DNA from: Linyphia triangularis
Lineage: Eukaryota; Arthropoda; Arachnida; Araneae; Linyphiidae
Length of the DNA stretch: 64,000 nt
Assembly: GCA_963978545.1 (NCBI GenBank)
Contig: OZ021731.1
Coordinates: 27,232,093-27,296,092 of the forward strand
Direction of reading: 5' to 3'
The translations under genes and the position numbers were made by a program. Shown piece after piece: positions 39,804 to 51,377 of the stretch; within the stretch, counting starts at the first letter, position 1, and every line of letters begins with the position of its first letter. The notes under the pieces were generated by a model, which worked only from the letters and a program-made list of their open reading frames with translations, did not search any database and was not told the DNA's origin.

Positions 39804-39957
39804 AATGGGCAGTTCTTATAATCTCTGTGTAAGTGCGATACAGGTACGAAAAAGTTCATTTGATATTATATATATTTTTTTAAAGTTTACAAAAAAACTG
39901 CATTGTAAAAGCTGCTGTCTTTTACCATAAAGTTTGTCATTTCACCAGCATATGTGT

Positions 39958-40030
39958 GTCCGCGTGGCCTAACGGATAAGGCGTCTGACTTCGAATCAGA
40001 AGATTGCAGGTTCGAATCCTGTCGCTGACG
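39958..40030 (+). tRNA. tRNA-Arg(UCG), acceptor variant
   Basis: C4.U69 mismatch; T6. Confidence 0.85.
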
Positions 40031-40196
40031 AATGGGCTGCTCTTATAATTTTTTATATTGTCCACAAGTGTAATGGAAATTCAAAGGAGTTCATTTCTAT
40101 ATTATATATTTTTAAATAAGTTAACACTTGACTTCATTGCAAAAACTTTTTATTGTCTCTGGCATGTGTTCATGATTATTACATCTTCATTCGTGT

Positions 40197-40237
40197 GTCC
40201 GTGTGGCCTAAAGGATAAGGCGTCTCACTTCGATTCA
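40197..40237 (+). pseudogene. 5' tRNA-Arg half, type E
   Basis: U6; GCG junction; partner 40297. Confidence 0.84.
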
Positions 40238-40296
40238 GCGTAGTAAAAGCTACTGTTTTTTGCCATAGTGGTATGTAATTTCACGAATCTGTGAGT

Positions 40297-40369
40297 GTCC
40301 GCGTGGCCTAACGGATAAGGCGTCTGACTTCGAATCAGAAGATTGCAGGTTCGAGTCCTGTCGCGGACG
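40297..40369 (+). tRNA. tRNA-Arg(UCG), class A
   Basis: G59; T4. Confidence 0.95.
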
Positions 40370-40520
40370 AATGGGTCGTTCTTTTAATATCTGTATATGT
40401 GCGATACAGATATGAAAAAGTTCATTTGATAATATATTTTTTTATAAAGTTTACATAAAACTGCATTGTAAAAGCTACTGTCTTTTACCATAAAGTTTGT
40501 CATTTCGTCTACATTCGCGT

Positions 40521-40593
40521 GTACGCGTGGCCTAACGGATAAGGCATCTGACTTCGAATCAGAGGATTGCAGGTTCGAATCCTGTCGCGGACG
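40521..40593 (+). tRNA. tRNA-Arg(UCG), class C with A3
   Basis: A3.G70 mismatch; T5. Confidence 0.85.
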
Positions 40594-40748
40594 AATGGGC
40601 AGTTTTTATAATCTCTGTATAAGTGCGATACAGATACGGAAAAGTTCATTTGATATTATATATATTTTTTTTTTAAGTTTACATAAAACTAAATTGTAAA
40701 AGCTCCTGTCTTTTACCATAATGTTTGTCATTTCATCTTTATTCGTGT

Positions 40749-40787
40749 GTCCGCGTGGCCTAACGGATAAGGCATCTGACTTCGAAT
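40749..40787 (+). pseudogene. 5' tRNA-Arg half, type D
   Basis: Partner 40849. Confidence 0.85.
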
Positions 40788-40848
40788 AACCGTTGTAAAA
40801 GCTATTGTTTTTTGCCATATTGGTACGTAATTTCACGATTCGATGTGT

Positions 40849-40921
40849 GTCCGCGTGGCCTAACGGATAAGGCGTCTGACTTCGAATCAGAAGATTGCAG
40901 GTTCGAATCCTGTCACGGACG
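40849..40921 (+). tRNA. tRNA-Arg(UCG), acceptor variant
   Basis: C6.A67; TTTATTTT. Confidence 0.86.
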
Positions 40922-41072
40922 AATGGGCCTTTATTTTAATCTCTGTATATGTGCGATACAGATACGAAAAAGTTAATTTGATATTATATATTTTTTTTAA
41001 GTTTACATAAAACTGCATGGTAAAAGCTACTGTCTTTTACCATAAAGTTTGTCATTTCGTCTACATTCGTGT

Positions 41073-41145
41073 GTCCACGTGGCCTAACGGATAAGGCGTC
41101 TGACTTCGAATCAGAAGATTGCTGGTTCGAATCCTGTCGCGGACG
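41073..41145 (+). tRNA. tRNA-Arg(UCG), damaged
   Basis: A5.C68 and U51.U63 mismatches; T6. Confidence 0.75.
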
Positions 41146-41311
41146 AATGGGCTGCTCTTATAATTTTTTATATTGTCCACAAGTGTAATGGAAATTCAAA
41201 GGAGTTCATTTCTATATTATATATTTTTAAATAAGTTAACACTTGACTTCATTGCAAAAACTTTTTATTGTCTCTGGCATGTGTTCATGATTATTACATC
41301 TTCATTCGTGT

Positions 41312-41352
41312 GTCCGTTTGGCCTAAAGGATAAGGCGTCTCACTTCGATTCA
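41312..41352 (+). pseudogene. 5' tRNA-Arg half, type E
   Basis: U6 and U7; partner 41412. Confidence 0.83.
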
Positions 41353-41411
41353 GCGTAGTAAAAGCTACTGTTTTTTGCCATAATGGTATGTAATTTCACG
41401 AATCTGTGAGT

Positions 41412-41484
41412 GTCCGCGTGGCCTAAAGGATAAGGCGGCTGACTTCGAATCAGAAGATTGCAGGTTCGAATCCTGTCGCGGACG
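41412..41484 (+). tRNA. tRNA-Arg(UCG), G27 variant
   Basis: A16 and G27.A43 mismatch; T4. Confidence 0.84.
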
Positions 41485-41635
41485 AATGGGTCGTTCTTTT
41501 AATATTTGTATATGTGCGATACAGATATGAAAAAGTTCATTTGATAATATATTTTTTTATAAAGTTTACATAAAACTGCATTGTAAAAGCTACTGTCTTT
41601 TACCATAAAGTTTGTCATTTCATCTTTATTCGTGT

Positions 41636-41674
41636 GTCCGCGTGGCCTAACGGATAAGGCATCTGACTTCGAAT
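41636..41674 (+). pseudogene. 5' tRNA-Arg half, type D
   Basis: Partner 41736. Confidence 0.85.
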
Positions 41675-41735
41675 AACCGTTGTAAAAGCTATTGTTTTTT
41701 GCCATATTGGTACGTAATTTCACGATTCGATGTGT

Positions 41736-41808
41736 GTCCGCGTGGCCTAACGGATAAGGCATCTGACTTCGAATCTGAGGATTGCAGGTTCGAATCCTGT
41801 CGCGGACG
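41736..41808 (+). tRNA. tRNA-Arg(UCG), class C with U41
   Basis: U29.U41 mismatch in the anticodon stem; no near T4. Confidence 0.8.
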
Positions 41809-41962
41809 AATGGGCAGTTCTTATAATCTCTGTATAAGTGCGATACAGATACGGAAAAGTTCATTTGATATTATATATATTTTTTTTTAAGTTTACATAA
41901 AACTAAATTGTAAAAGCTCCTGTCTTTTACCATAATGTTTGTCATTTCATCTTTATTCGTGT

Positions 41963-42001
41963 GTCCGCGTGGCCTAACGGATAAGGCATCTGACTTCGAA
42001 T
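41963..42001 (+). pseudogene. 5' tRNA-Arg half, type D
   Basis: Second D half within 330 bp; partner 42063. Confidence 0.85.
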
Positions 42002-42062
42002 AACCGTTGTAAAAGCTATTGTTTTTTGCCATATTGGTACGTAATTTCACGATTCGATGTGT

Positions 42063-42135
42063 GTCCGCGTGGCCTAACGGATAAGGCGTCTGACTTCGAA
42101 TCAGAAGATTGCAGGTTCGAATCCTGTCGCGGACG
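42063..42135 (+). tRNA. tRNA-Arg(UCG), class A
   Basis: Consensus; TTTATTTT. Confidence 0.96.
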
Positions 42136-42286
42136 AATGGGCCTTTATTTTAATCTCTGTATATGTGCGATACAGACACGAAAAAGTTCATTTGATATTA
42201 TATATTTTTTTTAAGTTTACATAAAACTGCATGGTAAAAGCTACTGTCTTTTACCATAAAGTTTGTCATTTCGTCTACATTCGTGT

Positions 42287-42359
42287 GTCCGCGTGGCCTA
42301 ACGGATAAGGCGTCTGACTTCGAATCAGAAGATTGCAGGTTCGAATCCTGTCGCGGACG
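42287..42359 (+). tRNA. tRNA-Arg(UCG), class A
   Basis: Consensus; T5. Parent type of the UCA copy at 55324. Confidence 0.96.
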
Positions 42360-42510
42360 AATGGGTCGTTCTTTTTATATCTGAATATGTGCGATACAGA
42401 TATGAAAAAGTTCATTTGATATTATATTTTTTTATAAAGTTTACATAAAACTGCATTATAAAAGCTACTGTCTTTTACCATAAAGTTTGTCATTTCGTCT
42501 ACATTCGAGT

Positions 42511-42583
42511 GTCCGCGTGGCCTAACGGATAAGGCATCTGACTTCGAATCAGAGGATTGCAGGTTCGAATCCTGTCGCGGACG
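42511..42583 (+). tRNA. tRNA-Arg(UCG), class C
   Basis: A26/G44; T5. Confidence 0.95.
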
Positions 42584-42738
42584 AATGGGCAGTTTTTATA
42601 ATCTCTGTATAAGTGCGATACAGATACGGAAAAGTTCATTTGATATTATATATATATTTTTTTTAAGTTTACATTAAACTGCATTGTAAAAGCTCCTGTC
42701 TTTTACGATAATGTTTGTCATTTCATCTTCATTCGTGT

Positions 42739-42811
42739 GTCCGCGGGGCCTAACGGTTAAGGCATCTGACTTCGAATCAGAAGATTGCAGGTTCAAATCC
42801 TGTAGCGGACG
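42739..42811 (+). tRNA. tRNA-Arg(UCG), class B
   Basis: Typical class B; no near T4. Confidence 0.75.
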
Positions 42812-42964
42812 AACGGGCAGTTCTTATAATCTCTGTATAAGTGCGATACAGGTACAAAAAAGTTCATTTGATATTATATATCTTTTTTTTAAGTTTACAT
42901 AAAACTACTTTGTAAAAGCTACTCTCTTTTACCATAATGTTTGTCATTTCATCTTCTTTCGTGT

Positions 42965-43037
42965 TTCTGCGTGGCATAACGGATAAGGCGTCTGAAATCG
43001 AATCAGAAGATTGCAGGTTCGAATCCTGTCGCGGACG
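42965..43037 (+). pseudogene. tRNA-Arg(UCG) pseudogene, class F lacking U33
   Basis: U1.C72 mismatch, U4.G69, A12, A32, and U33 to A: the universal U-turn base is lost. Confidence 0.7.
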
Positions 43038-43202
43038 AGTGGCCAGTTCTTATAATTTTTATATTCTCCACAAGTGTAATGGAAATTCAAAGGAGTTCAT
43101 TTCTATATTATATATTTTTCAATAAGTTAACACTTGACTTCATTGCAAAAACTTTTTATTGTCTCTAGCATGTGTTCATGATTATTACATCTTCATTCGT
43201 GT

Positions 43203-43243
43203 GTCCGCGTGGCCAAAAGGATAAGGCGTCTCACTTCGATTCA
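43203..43243 (+). pseudogene. 5' tRNA-Arg half, type E
   Basis: TCG junction; partner 43303. Confidence 0.85.
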
Positions 43244-43302
43244 TCGTTTTAAAAGCTACTGTTTTTTGCCATAGTGGTATGTAATTTCACGAATCTGTGA
43301 GT

Positions 43303-43375
43303 GTCCGCGTGGCCTAACGGATTAGGCGTCTGACTTCGAATCAGAAGATTGTAGGTTCGAATCCTGTCACGGACG
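43303..43375 (+). tRNA. tRNA-Arg(UCG), variant
   Basis: A21 to U and C6.A67; T4. Confidence 0.8.
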
Positions 43376-43526
43376 AATGGGTCGTTCTTTTAATATCTGT
43401 ATATGTGCGATACAGATATGAAAAAGTTCATTTGATAATATATTTTTTTATAAAGTTTACATAAAACTGCATTGTAAAAGCTACTGTCTTTTACCATAAT
43501 GTTTGTCATTTCATCTACATTCGTGT

Positions 43527-43599
43527 GTCCGCGTGGCCTAACGGATAAGGCATCTGACTTCGAATCAGAGGATTGCAGGTTCGAATCCTGTCGCGGACG
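43527..43599 (+). tRNA. tRNA-Arg(UCG), class C
   Basis: A26/G44; T5. Confidence 0.95.
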
Positions 43600-43753
43600 A
43601 ATGGGCAGTTTTTATAATCTCTGTATAAGTGCGATACAGATACGGAAAAGTTCATTTGATATTATATATATTTTTTTTTAAGTTTACATAAAACTGCATT
43701 GTAAAAGCTCCTGTCTTTTACCATAATGTTTGTCATTTCATCTTTATTCGTGT

Positions 43754-43792
43754 GTCCGCGTGGCCTAACGGATAAGGCATCTGACTACGAAT
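43754..43792 (+). pseudogene. 5' tRNA-Arg half, type D
   Basis: Remnant U34 to A; partner 43854. Confidence 0.84.
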
Positions 43793-43853
43793 AACCGTTG
43801 TAAAAGCTATTGTTTTTTAACATATTGGTACGTAATTTCACGATTCGATGTGT

Positions 43854-43926
43854 GTCCGCGTGGCCTAACGGATAAGGCGTCTGACTTCGAATCAGAAGAT
43901 TGCAGGTTCGAATCCTGTCGCGGACG
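43854..43926 (+). tRNA. tRNA-Arg(UCG), class A
   Basis: Consensus; TTTATTTT. Confidence 0.96.
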
Positions 43927-44077
43927 AATGGGCCTTTATTTTAATCTCTGTATATGTGCGATACAGATACGAAAAAGTTCATTTGATATTATATATTTTT
44001 TTTAAGTTTACATAAAACTGCATGGTAAAAGCTACTGTATTTTACCATAACGTTTGTCATTTCATCTTCTTTCGTGT

Positions 44078-44150
44078 TTCCGCGTGGCATAACGGATAAG
44101 GCGTCTGATTTCGAATCAGAAGATTGCAGGTTCGAATCCTGTCGCGGACG
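44078..44150 (+). tRNA. tRNA-Arg(UCG), U1 variant
   Basis: U1.C72, A12.G23, U32. Confidence 0.73.
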
Positions 44151-44315
44151 AATGGCCAGTTCTTATAATTTTTATATTCTCCACAAGTGTAATGGAAATT
44201 CAAAGGAGTTCATTTCTATATTATATATTTTTCAATAAGTTAACTCTTGACTTCATTGCAAAAACTTTTTATTGTCTCTGGCAAGTGTTCATGATTATTA
44301 CATCTTCATTCGTGT

Positions 44316-44356
44316 GTCCGCGTGGCCTAAAGGATAAGGCGTCTCACTTCGATTCA
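44316..44356 (+). pseudogene. 5' tRNA-Arg half, type E
   Basis: GCG junction; partner 44416. Confidence 0.85.
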
Positions 44357-44415
44357 GCGTAGTAAAAGCTACTGTTTTTTGCCATAGTGGTATGTAATTT
44401 CACGAATCTGTGAGT

Positions 44416-44488
44416 GTCCGCGTGGCCTAACGGATAAGGCGTCTGACTTCGAATCAGAAGATTGCAGGTTCGAATCCTGTCGCGGACG
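44416..44488 (+). tRNA. tRNA-Arg(UCG), class A
   Basis: Consensus; T4. Confidence 0.96.
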
Positions 44489-44642
44489 AATGGGTCGTTC
44501 TTTTAATATCTGTATATGTGCGATACAGATATGAAAAAGTTCATTTGATATTATATATTTTTTTTTTTAAGTTTACATAAAACTAAATTGTAAAAGCTCC
44601 TGTCTTTTACCATAATGATTGTCATTTCATCTTTATTCGTGT

Positions 44643-44681
44643 GTCCGCGTGGCCTAACGGATAAGGCATCTGACTTCGAAT
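44643..44681 (+). pseudogene. 5' tRNA-Arg half, type D
   Basis: Partner 44743. Confidence 0.85.
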
Positions 44682-44742
44682 AACCGTTGTAAAAGCTATT
44701 GTTTTTTGCCATATTGGTACGTAATTTCACGATTCGATGTGT

Positions 44743-44815
44743 GTCCGCGTGGCCTAACGGATAAGGCGTCTGACTTCGAATCAGAAGATTGCAGGTTCGA
44801 ATCCTGTCGCGGACG
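44743..44815 (+). tRNA. tRNA-Arg(UCG), class A
   Basis: Consensus; T5 about 20 nt down. Confidence 0.96.
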
Positions 44816-44980
44816 AATGGCCAGTTCCTATTATTTTTATATTCTCCACAAGTGTAATGGAAATTCAAAGGAGTTCATTTCTATATTATATATTTTTCAA
44901 TAAGTAAACACTTGACTTCATTGCAAAAACTTTTTATTGTCTCTGGCATGTGTTCATGATTATTACATCTTCATTCGTGT

Positions 44981-45021
44981 GTCCGTGTGGCAAAAAGGAT
45001 AAGGCGTCTCACTTCGATTCA
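44981..45021 (+). pseudogene. 5' tRNA-Arg half, type E
   Basis: U6; TCG junction; partner 45081. Confidence 0.83.
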
Positions 45022-45080
45022 TCGTTTTAAAAGCTACTGTTTTTTGCCATAATGGTATGTAATTTCACGAATCTGTGAGT

Positions 45081-45153
45081 GTCCGCGTGGCCTAACGGAT
45101 AAGGCGTCTGACTTCGAATCAGAAGATTGCAGGTTCGAATCCTGTCGCGGACG
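45081..45153 (+). tRNA. tRNA-Arg(UCG), class A
   Basis: Consensus; TTTATTTT. Confidence 0.96.
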
Positions 45154-45304
45154 AATGGGCCTTTATTTTAATCTCTGTATATGTGCGATACAGATACGAA
45201 ATAGTTCATTCGATATTATATATTTTTTTTAAGTTTACATAAAACTGCATGGTAAAAGCTACTGTCTTTTACCATAACGTTTGTCATTTCATCTTCATTC
45301 GTGT

Positions 45305-45377
45305 GTCCGCGGGGCCTAACGGTTAAGGCATCTGACTTCGAATCAGAAGATTGCAGGTTCAAATCCTGTAGCGGACG
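45305..45377 (+). tRNA. tRNA-Arg(UCG), class B
   Basis: Typical class B; no near T4. Confidence 0.75.
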
Positions 45378-45530
45378 AATGGGCAGTTCTTATAATCTCT
45401 GTATAAGTGCGATACAGGTACGAAAAAGTTCATTTGATATTATATATTTTTTTTTTAAGTTTACATAAAACTGCATTGTAAAAGCTCCTGTCTTTTACCA
45501 TAATGTTTGTCATTTCATCTTTATTCGTGT

Positions 45531-45603
45531 GTCCGCGTGGCCTAACGGATAAGGCGTCTGACTTCGAATCAGAAGATTGCAGGTTCGAATCCTGTCGCGG
45601 ACG
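45531..45603 (+). tRNA. tRNA-Arg(UCG), class A
   Basis: Consensus; before insertion copy 3. Confidence 0.96.
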
Positions 45604-45675
45604 AATGGGCCTTTATTTTAATCGCTGTATATGTGCGATACAGATACGAAAAAGTTCATTTGATATTATATATTT

Positions 45676-47267
45676 GTCGCGTTGGTTTTTCATTCTTACA
45701 CGACACTGAAATAAACAGATTGCGTTGTGTCCTTTTTTTTTAAACTCTCCTCTATAAAATCACATCTTTAATTTGCTATACCCCGACACTAAATTAAAGT
45801 CGTTTGGCCTATCCATACAAAATACTCCACAGTCCTAAAAATTAAACCTGTAAAAGCATTACAACAAACAAATAATCACCCCAAGTGAAAGAACTGAAAC
45901 AAACTACAAGTTCCGAAACAACCAGTTTAATTAGAAAAAAAGGAATAACTTTAAATAACAAGACTTGCACAAATCAAGAATAACAGCTCTCATCCGAGCC
46001 AAATTAAATAAACAATTTCTACCCAAAATACCTCAATTTAATAATTCTATCAATTTACCTAAATGGCACGGAGTCAATAAGAACAAAAATAAGATCCTAC
46101 TCGATGAAATGAAAAACTAAATCAAAAGGAAAAAACTTCCCAATAAAAAAACAACTTAAAGGGGATGAGAACTCGATCAACTAAAAATTCAAAAATAGGG
46201 AACGGGAATTAAACTGTTTACAGTAGTTAAACTTAAGGGAAGGGAACCTGGGGTTGATATCTTCGTCAACAGTGTTTGAGAGGAAGGCTCCAGGCAACAG
46301 CAAAGGGGCGAGTGGGTGGAACGTCCAGGATTACATAAATGTTCTTTAAGATGAAATAGGATCAGAAGAAAGTTCACGAGTTGGTGAGAGTTATAAAATT
46401 AAGTCGGGACATCGCTCCACAGCGAAGTCGTTGTACTCGGAAGTAGACGTCCAAGCTCTGGGACGGAAACGCCGACGAGATGAACGGGGGGGAATGGGTG
46501 ACCAAGGGGAAAGAGACGAACGGCCCCTCTTCTCAGCAAGCCAGGGCTCGACACGATCCAACTCCGGGGATGACAAGAGAAGTAGCAGCGCCGGCATTCA
46601 ATCCTTCAGATCTGGCACGGCGCTCCACAAGCAGAAAGGGTGGCATTAAATATTAAAAAATCCAGGATGTCCATCCACTCGAGCCTAATCCTCTCGAGGA
46701 TATCTAAGGTGGTTAAGCCTCCACATTGTCAGGTGGCTTCCCGCGCATTCTGCTCCACCGCGGACTTGTAACGGTTTTCTTGGCGTCCCGGCACATCCTC
46801 ACGGACCCTCTCGACACGTCTTTACTCAAACGCAGCGGAAGCCAGAATTCCTTTGAAAAACGCGCTCACTTCGGAGCTCTCGGTCGGGTCAACCAATCAC
46901 AGGCGACCACGTGGAAGGGCAACCGATACATTTTAGCGTACCTACATGAAAGCTCCTAAAGAGTAGCGTCTACATTTGAAATCTGGTCCCAACATTCCGT
47001 GTACCAGGGAGAAATTCCAAATAAAATACTAGAAAATGGGGGTTATATACTAATAATGAATTCGTCAATTCGCTTTCTCAATGACCCAGTGCCATTTTTA
47101 CAATTTCCATTAACGGCTTAAGATATAATTTAATAACAACAAGACTTGAATCAGTTAAAGAATTAATTTAAATGAAGTTTTTATAGAAATAGAGCAGTTA
47201 TTACACATAAACCACCTATAGCAAAAGTTAAGAACTGATGGCACATGTTGTGAAATAACACCACAAC
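45676..47267. mobile_element. Insertion copy 3 (1,592 bp)
   Basis: Same insertion point as copies 1 and 2. It differs from them at 46042 (T where copies 1 and 2 have C), a change shared with copy 4. Confidence 0.75.
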
Positions 47268-47352
47268 ATATTTTTTTTAAGTTTACATAAAACTGCATGG
47301 TAAAAGCTACTGTCTTTTACCATAACGTTTGTCATTTTATCTTCATTCGTGT

Positions 47353-47425
47353 GTCCGCGGGGCCTAACGGTTAAGGCATCTGACTTCGAATCAGAAGATT
47401 GCAGGTTTGAATACTGTCGCGGACG
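47353..47425 (+). tRNA. tRNA-Arg(UCG), degenerate class B2
   Basis: After insertion copy 3. Confidence 0.6.
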
Positions 47426-47578
47426 AATGGGCAGTTCTTATAATCTCTGTATAAGTGCGATACAGGTACGAAAAAGTTCATTTGATATTATATAACTTTT
47501 TTTTAAGTTTACATAAAACTACTTTGTAAAAGCTACTCTCTTTTACCATAATGTTTGTCATTTCATCTTCATTCGTGT

Positions 47579-47651
47579 GTCCGCGTGGCATAACGGATAA
47601 GGCGTCTGACTTCGAATCAGAAGATTGCAGGTTCGAATCATGTCGCGGACG
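47579..47651 (+). tRNA. tRNA-Arg(UCG), variant
   Basis: A12.G23 and G52.A62 mismatches. Confidence 0.74.
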
Positions 47652-47816
47652 AATGGCCAGTTCCTATAATTTTTATATTCTCCACAAGTGTAATGGAAAT
47701 TCAAAGGAGTTCATTTCTATATTATATATTTTTCAATAAGTTAACACTTGACTTCATTGCAAAAACTTTTTATTGTCTCTGGCATGTGTTCATGATTATT
47801 ACATCTTCATTCGTGT

Positions 47817-47857
47817 GTCCGTGTGGCAAAAAGGATAAGGCGTCTCACTTCGATTCA
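47817..47857 (+). pseudogene. 5' tRNA-Arg half, type E
   Basis: U6; TCG junction; partner 47917. Confidence 0.83.
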
Positions 47858-47916
47858 TCGTTTTAAAAGCTACTGTTTTTTGCCATAATGGTATGTAATT
47901 TCACGAATCTGTGAGT

Positions 47917-47989
47917 GTCCGCGTGGCCTAACGGATAAGGCGTCTGACTTCGAATCAGAAGATTGCAGGTTCGAATCCTGTCGCGGACG
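47917..47989 (+). tRNA. tRNA-Arg(UCG), class A
   Basis: Consensus; TTTATTTT. Confidence 0.96.
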
Positions 47990-48140
47990 AATGGGCCTTT
48001 ATTTTAATCTCTGTATATGTGCGATACAGATACGAAATAGTTCATTCGATATTATATATTTTTTTTAAGTTTACATAAAACTGCATGGTAAAAGCTACTG
48101 TCTTTTACCATAACGTTTGTCATTTCATCTTCATTCGTGT

Positions 48141-48213
48141 GTCCGCGGGGCCTAACGGTTAAGGCATCTGACTTCGAATCAGAAGATTGCAGGTTCAAAT
48201 CCTGTAGCGGACG
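48141..48213 (+). tRNA. tRNA-Arg(UCG), class B
   Basis: Typical class B; no near T4. Confidence 0.75.
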
Positions 48214-48366
48214 AATGGGCAGTTCTTATAATCTCTGTATAAGTGCGATACAGGTACGAAAAAGTTCATTTGATATTATATTTTTTTTTTTTAAGTTTAC
48301 ATAAAACTGCATTGTAAAAGCTCCTGTCTTTTACCATAATGTTTGTCATTTCATCTTTATTCGTGT

Positions 48367-48439
48367 GTCCGCGTGGCCTAACGGATAAGGCGTCTGACTT
48401 CGAATCAGAAGATTGCAGGTTCGAATCCTGTCGCGGACG
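48367..48439 (+). tRNA. tRNA-Arg(UCG), class A
   Basis: Consensus; before insertion copy 4. Confidence 0.96.
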
Positions 48440-48511
48440 AATGGGCCTTTATTTTAATCGCTGTATATGTGCGATACAGATACGAAAAAGTTCATTTGAT
48501 ATTATATATTT

Positions 48512-50102
48512 GTCGCGTTGGTTTTTCATTCTTACACGACACTGAAATAAACAGATTGCGTTGTGTCCTTTTTTTTTAAACTCTCCTCTATAAAATCACA
48601 TCTTTAATTTGCTATACCCCGACACTAAATTAAAGTCGTTTGGCCTATCCATACAAAATACTCCACAGTCCTAAAAATTAAACCTGTAAAAGCATTACAA
48701 CAAACAAATAATCACCCCAAGTGAAAGAACTGAAACAAACTACAAGTTCCGAAACAACCAGTTTAATTAGAAAAAAAGGAATAACTTTAAATAACAAGAC
48801 TTGCACAAATCAAGAATAACAGCTCTCATCCGAGCCAAATTAAATAAACAATTTCTACCCAAAATACCTCAATTTAATAATTCTATCAATTTACCTAAAT
48901 GGCACGGAGTCAATAAGAACAAAAATAAGATCCTACTCGATGAAATGAAAAACTAAATCAAAAGGAAAAAACTTCCCAATAAAAAAACAACTTAAAGGGG
49001 ATGAGAACTCGATCAACTAAAAATTCAAAAATAGGGAACGGGAATTAAACTGTTTACAGTAGTTAAACTTAAGGGAAGGGAACCTGGGGTTGATATCTTC
49101 GTCAACAGTGTTTGAGAGGAAGGCTCCAGGCAACAGCAAAGGGGCGAGTGGGTGGAACGTCCAGGATTACATAAATGTTCTTTAAGATGAAATAGGATCA
49201 GAAGAAAGTTCACGAGTTGGTGAGAGTTATAAAATTAAGTCGGGACATCGCTCCACAGCGAAGTCGTTGTACTCGGAAGTAGACGTCCAAGCTCTGGGAC
49301 GGAAACGCCGACGAGATGAACGGGGGGGAATGGGTGACCAAGGGGAAAGAGACGAACGGCCCCTCTTCTCAGCAAGCCAGGGCTCGACACGATCCAACTC
49401 CGGGGATGACAAGAGAAGTAGCAGCGCCGGCATTCAATCCTTCAGATCTGGCACGGCGCTCCACAAGCAGAAAGGGTGGCATTAAATATTAAAAAATCCA
49501 GGATGTCCATCCACTCGAGCCTAATCCTCTCGAGGATATCTAAGGTGGTTAAGCCTCCACATTGTCAGGTGGCTTCCCGCGCATTCTGCTCCACCGCGGA
49601 CTTGTAACGGTTTTCTTGGCGTCCCGGCACATCCTCACGGACCCTCTCGACACGTCTTTACTCAAACGCAGCGGAAGCCAGAATTCCTTTGAAAAACGCG
49701 CTCACTTCGGAGCTCTCGGTCGGGTCAACCAATCACAGGCGACCACGTGGAAAACAACCGATACATTTTAGCGTACCTACATGAAAGCTCCTAAAGAGTA
49801 GCGTCTACATTTGAAATCTGGTCCCAACATTCCGTGTACCAGGGAGAAATTCCAAATAAAATACTAGAAAATGGGGGTTATATACTAATAATGAATTCGT
49901 CAATTCGCTTTCTCAATGACCCAGTGCCATTTTTACAATTTCCATTAACGGCTTAAGATATAATTTAATAACAACAAGACTTGAATCAGTTAAAGAATTA
50001 ATTTAAATGAAGTTTTTATAGAAATAGAGCAGTTATTACACATAAACCACCTATAGCAAAAGTTAAGAACTGATGGCACATGTTGTGAAATAACACCACA
50101 AC
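48512..50102. mobile_element. Insertion copy 4 (1,591 bp)
   Basis: Shares the T of copy 3 and has a further private change at 49753-49754 (AA for GGG, one base shorter). It is the daughter of copy 3 by the 2,836-bp duplication. Confidence 0.75.
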
Positions 50103-50187
50103 ATATTTTTTTTAAGTTTACATAAAACTGCATGGTAAAAGCTACTGTCTTTTACCATAACGTTTGTCATTTTATCTTCATTCGTGT

Positions 50188-50260
50188 GTCCGCGGGGCCT
50201 AACGGTTAAGGCATCTGACTTCGAATCAGAAGATTGCAGGTTTGAATACTGTCGCGGACG
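50188..50260 (+). tRNA. tRNA-Arg(UCG), degenerate class B2
   Basis: After insertion copy 4. Confidence 0.6.
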
Positions 50261-50413
50261 AATGGGCAGTTCTTATAATCTCTGTATAAGTGCGATACAG
50301 GTACGAAAAAGTTCATTTGATATTATATAACTTTTTTTTAAGTTTACATAAAACTACTTTGTAAAAGCTACTCTCTTTTACCATAATGTTTGTCATTTCA
50401 TCTTCATTCGTGT

Positions 50414-50486
50414 GTCCGCGTGGCATAACGGATAAGGCGTCTGACTTCGAATCAGAAGATTGCAGGTTCGAATCATGTCGCGGACG
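50414..50486 (+). tRNA. tRNA-Arg(UCG), variant
   Basis: A12.G23 and G52.A62 mismatches. Confidence 0.74.
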
Positions 50487-50651
50487 AATGGCCAGTTCCT
50501 ATAATTTTTATATTCTCCACAAGTGTAATGGAAATTCAAAGGAGTTCATTTCTATATTATATATTTTTCAATAAGTTAACACTTGACTTCATTGCAAAAA
50601 CTTTTTATTGTCTCTGGCATGTGTTCATGATTATTACATCTTCATTCGTGT

Positions 50652-50692
50652 GTCCGCGTGGCAAAAAGGATAAGGCGTCTCACTTCGATTCA
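50652..50692 (+). pseudogene. 5' tRNA-Arg half, type E
   Basis: TCG junction; partner 50752. Confidence 0.84.
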
Positions 50693-50751
50693 TCGTTTTA
50701 AAAGCTACTGTTTTTTGCCATAATGGTATGTAATTTCACGAATCTGTGAGT

Positions 50752-50824
50752 GTCCGCGTGGCCTAACGGATAAGGCGTCTGACTTCGAATCAGAAGATTG
50801 CAGGTTCGAATCCTGTCGCGGACG
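50752..50824 (+). tRNA. tRNA-Arg(UCG), class A
   Basis: Consensus; T4. Confidence 0.96.
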
Positions 50825-50976
50825 AATGGGTCGTTCTTTTAATATCTGTATACGGTGCGATACAGATATGAAAAAGTTCATTTGATAGTATATTTTTTTA
50901 TAAAGCTTACATAAAACTGCATTGTAAAAGCTACTGTCTTTTACCATAATGTTTGTCATTTCATCTACATTCGTGT

Positions 50977-51049
50977 GTCCGCGTGGCCTAACGAATAAGG
51001 CATCTGACTTCGAATCAGATGATTGCAGGTTCGAATCCTGTCGCGGACG
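50977..51049 (+). tRNA. tRNA-Arg(UCG), class C with G19 to A
   Basis: A26, U44; T5. Confidence 0.85.
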
Positions 51050-51204
51050 AATGGGCAGTTTTTATAATCTCTGTATAAGTGCGATTCAGATACGGAAAAT
51101 TTCTTTTGATATTATATATATTTTTTTTTTAAGTTTACAAAAAACTGCATTGTAAAAGCTCCTGTCTTTTACCATAATGTTTGTCATTTCATCTTTATTC
51201 GTGT

Positions 51205-51243
51205 GTCCGCGTGGCCTAACGGATAAGGCATCTGACTTCGAAT
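51205..51243 (+). pseudogene. 5' tRNA-Arg half, type D
   Basis: Partner 51305. Confidence 0.85.
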
Positions 51244-51304
51244 AACCGTTGTAAAAGCTATTGTTTTTTGCCATATTGGTAAGTAATTTCACGATTCGAT
51301 GTGT

Positions 51305-51377
51305 GTCCGCGTGGCCTAACGGATAAGGCGTCTGACTTCGAATCAGAAGATTGCAGGTTCGAATCCTGTCGCGGACG
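51305..51377 (+). tRNA. tRNA-Arg(UCG), class A
   Basis: Consensus; TTTATTTT. Confidence 0.96.

Larger units (their letters stand above)
44816..50487 (+). repeat. 2,836-bp tandem duplication carrying transposon copies 3 and 4
   Basis: Units at 44981, 45081, 45305, 45531, 47353 and 47579 recur at +2835/2836, each copy with one 1.59-kb insertion. Confidence 0.92.

Noticed and set aside
43754..43792. Altered anticodon (UCG to ACG) at 43754
   Set aside because: It is in a truncated half with no 3' anticodon arm, so it cannot be a decoding tRNA.
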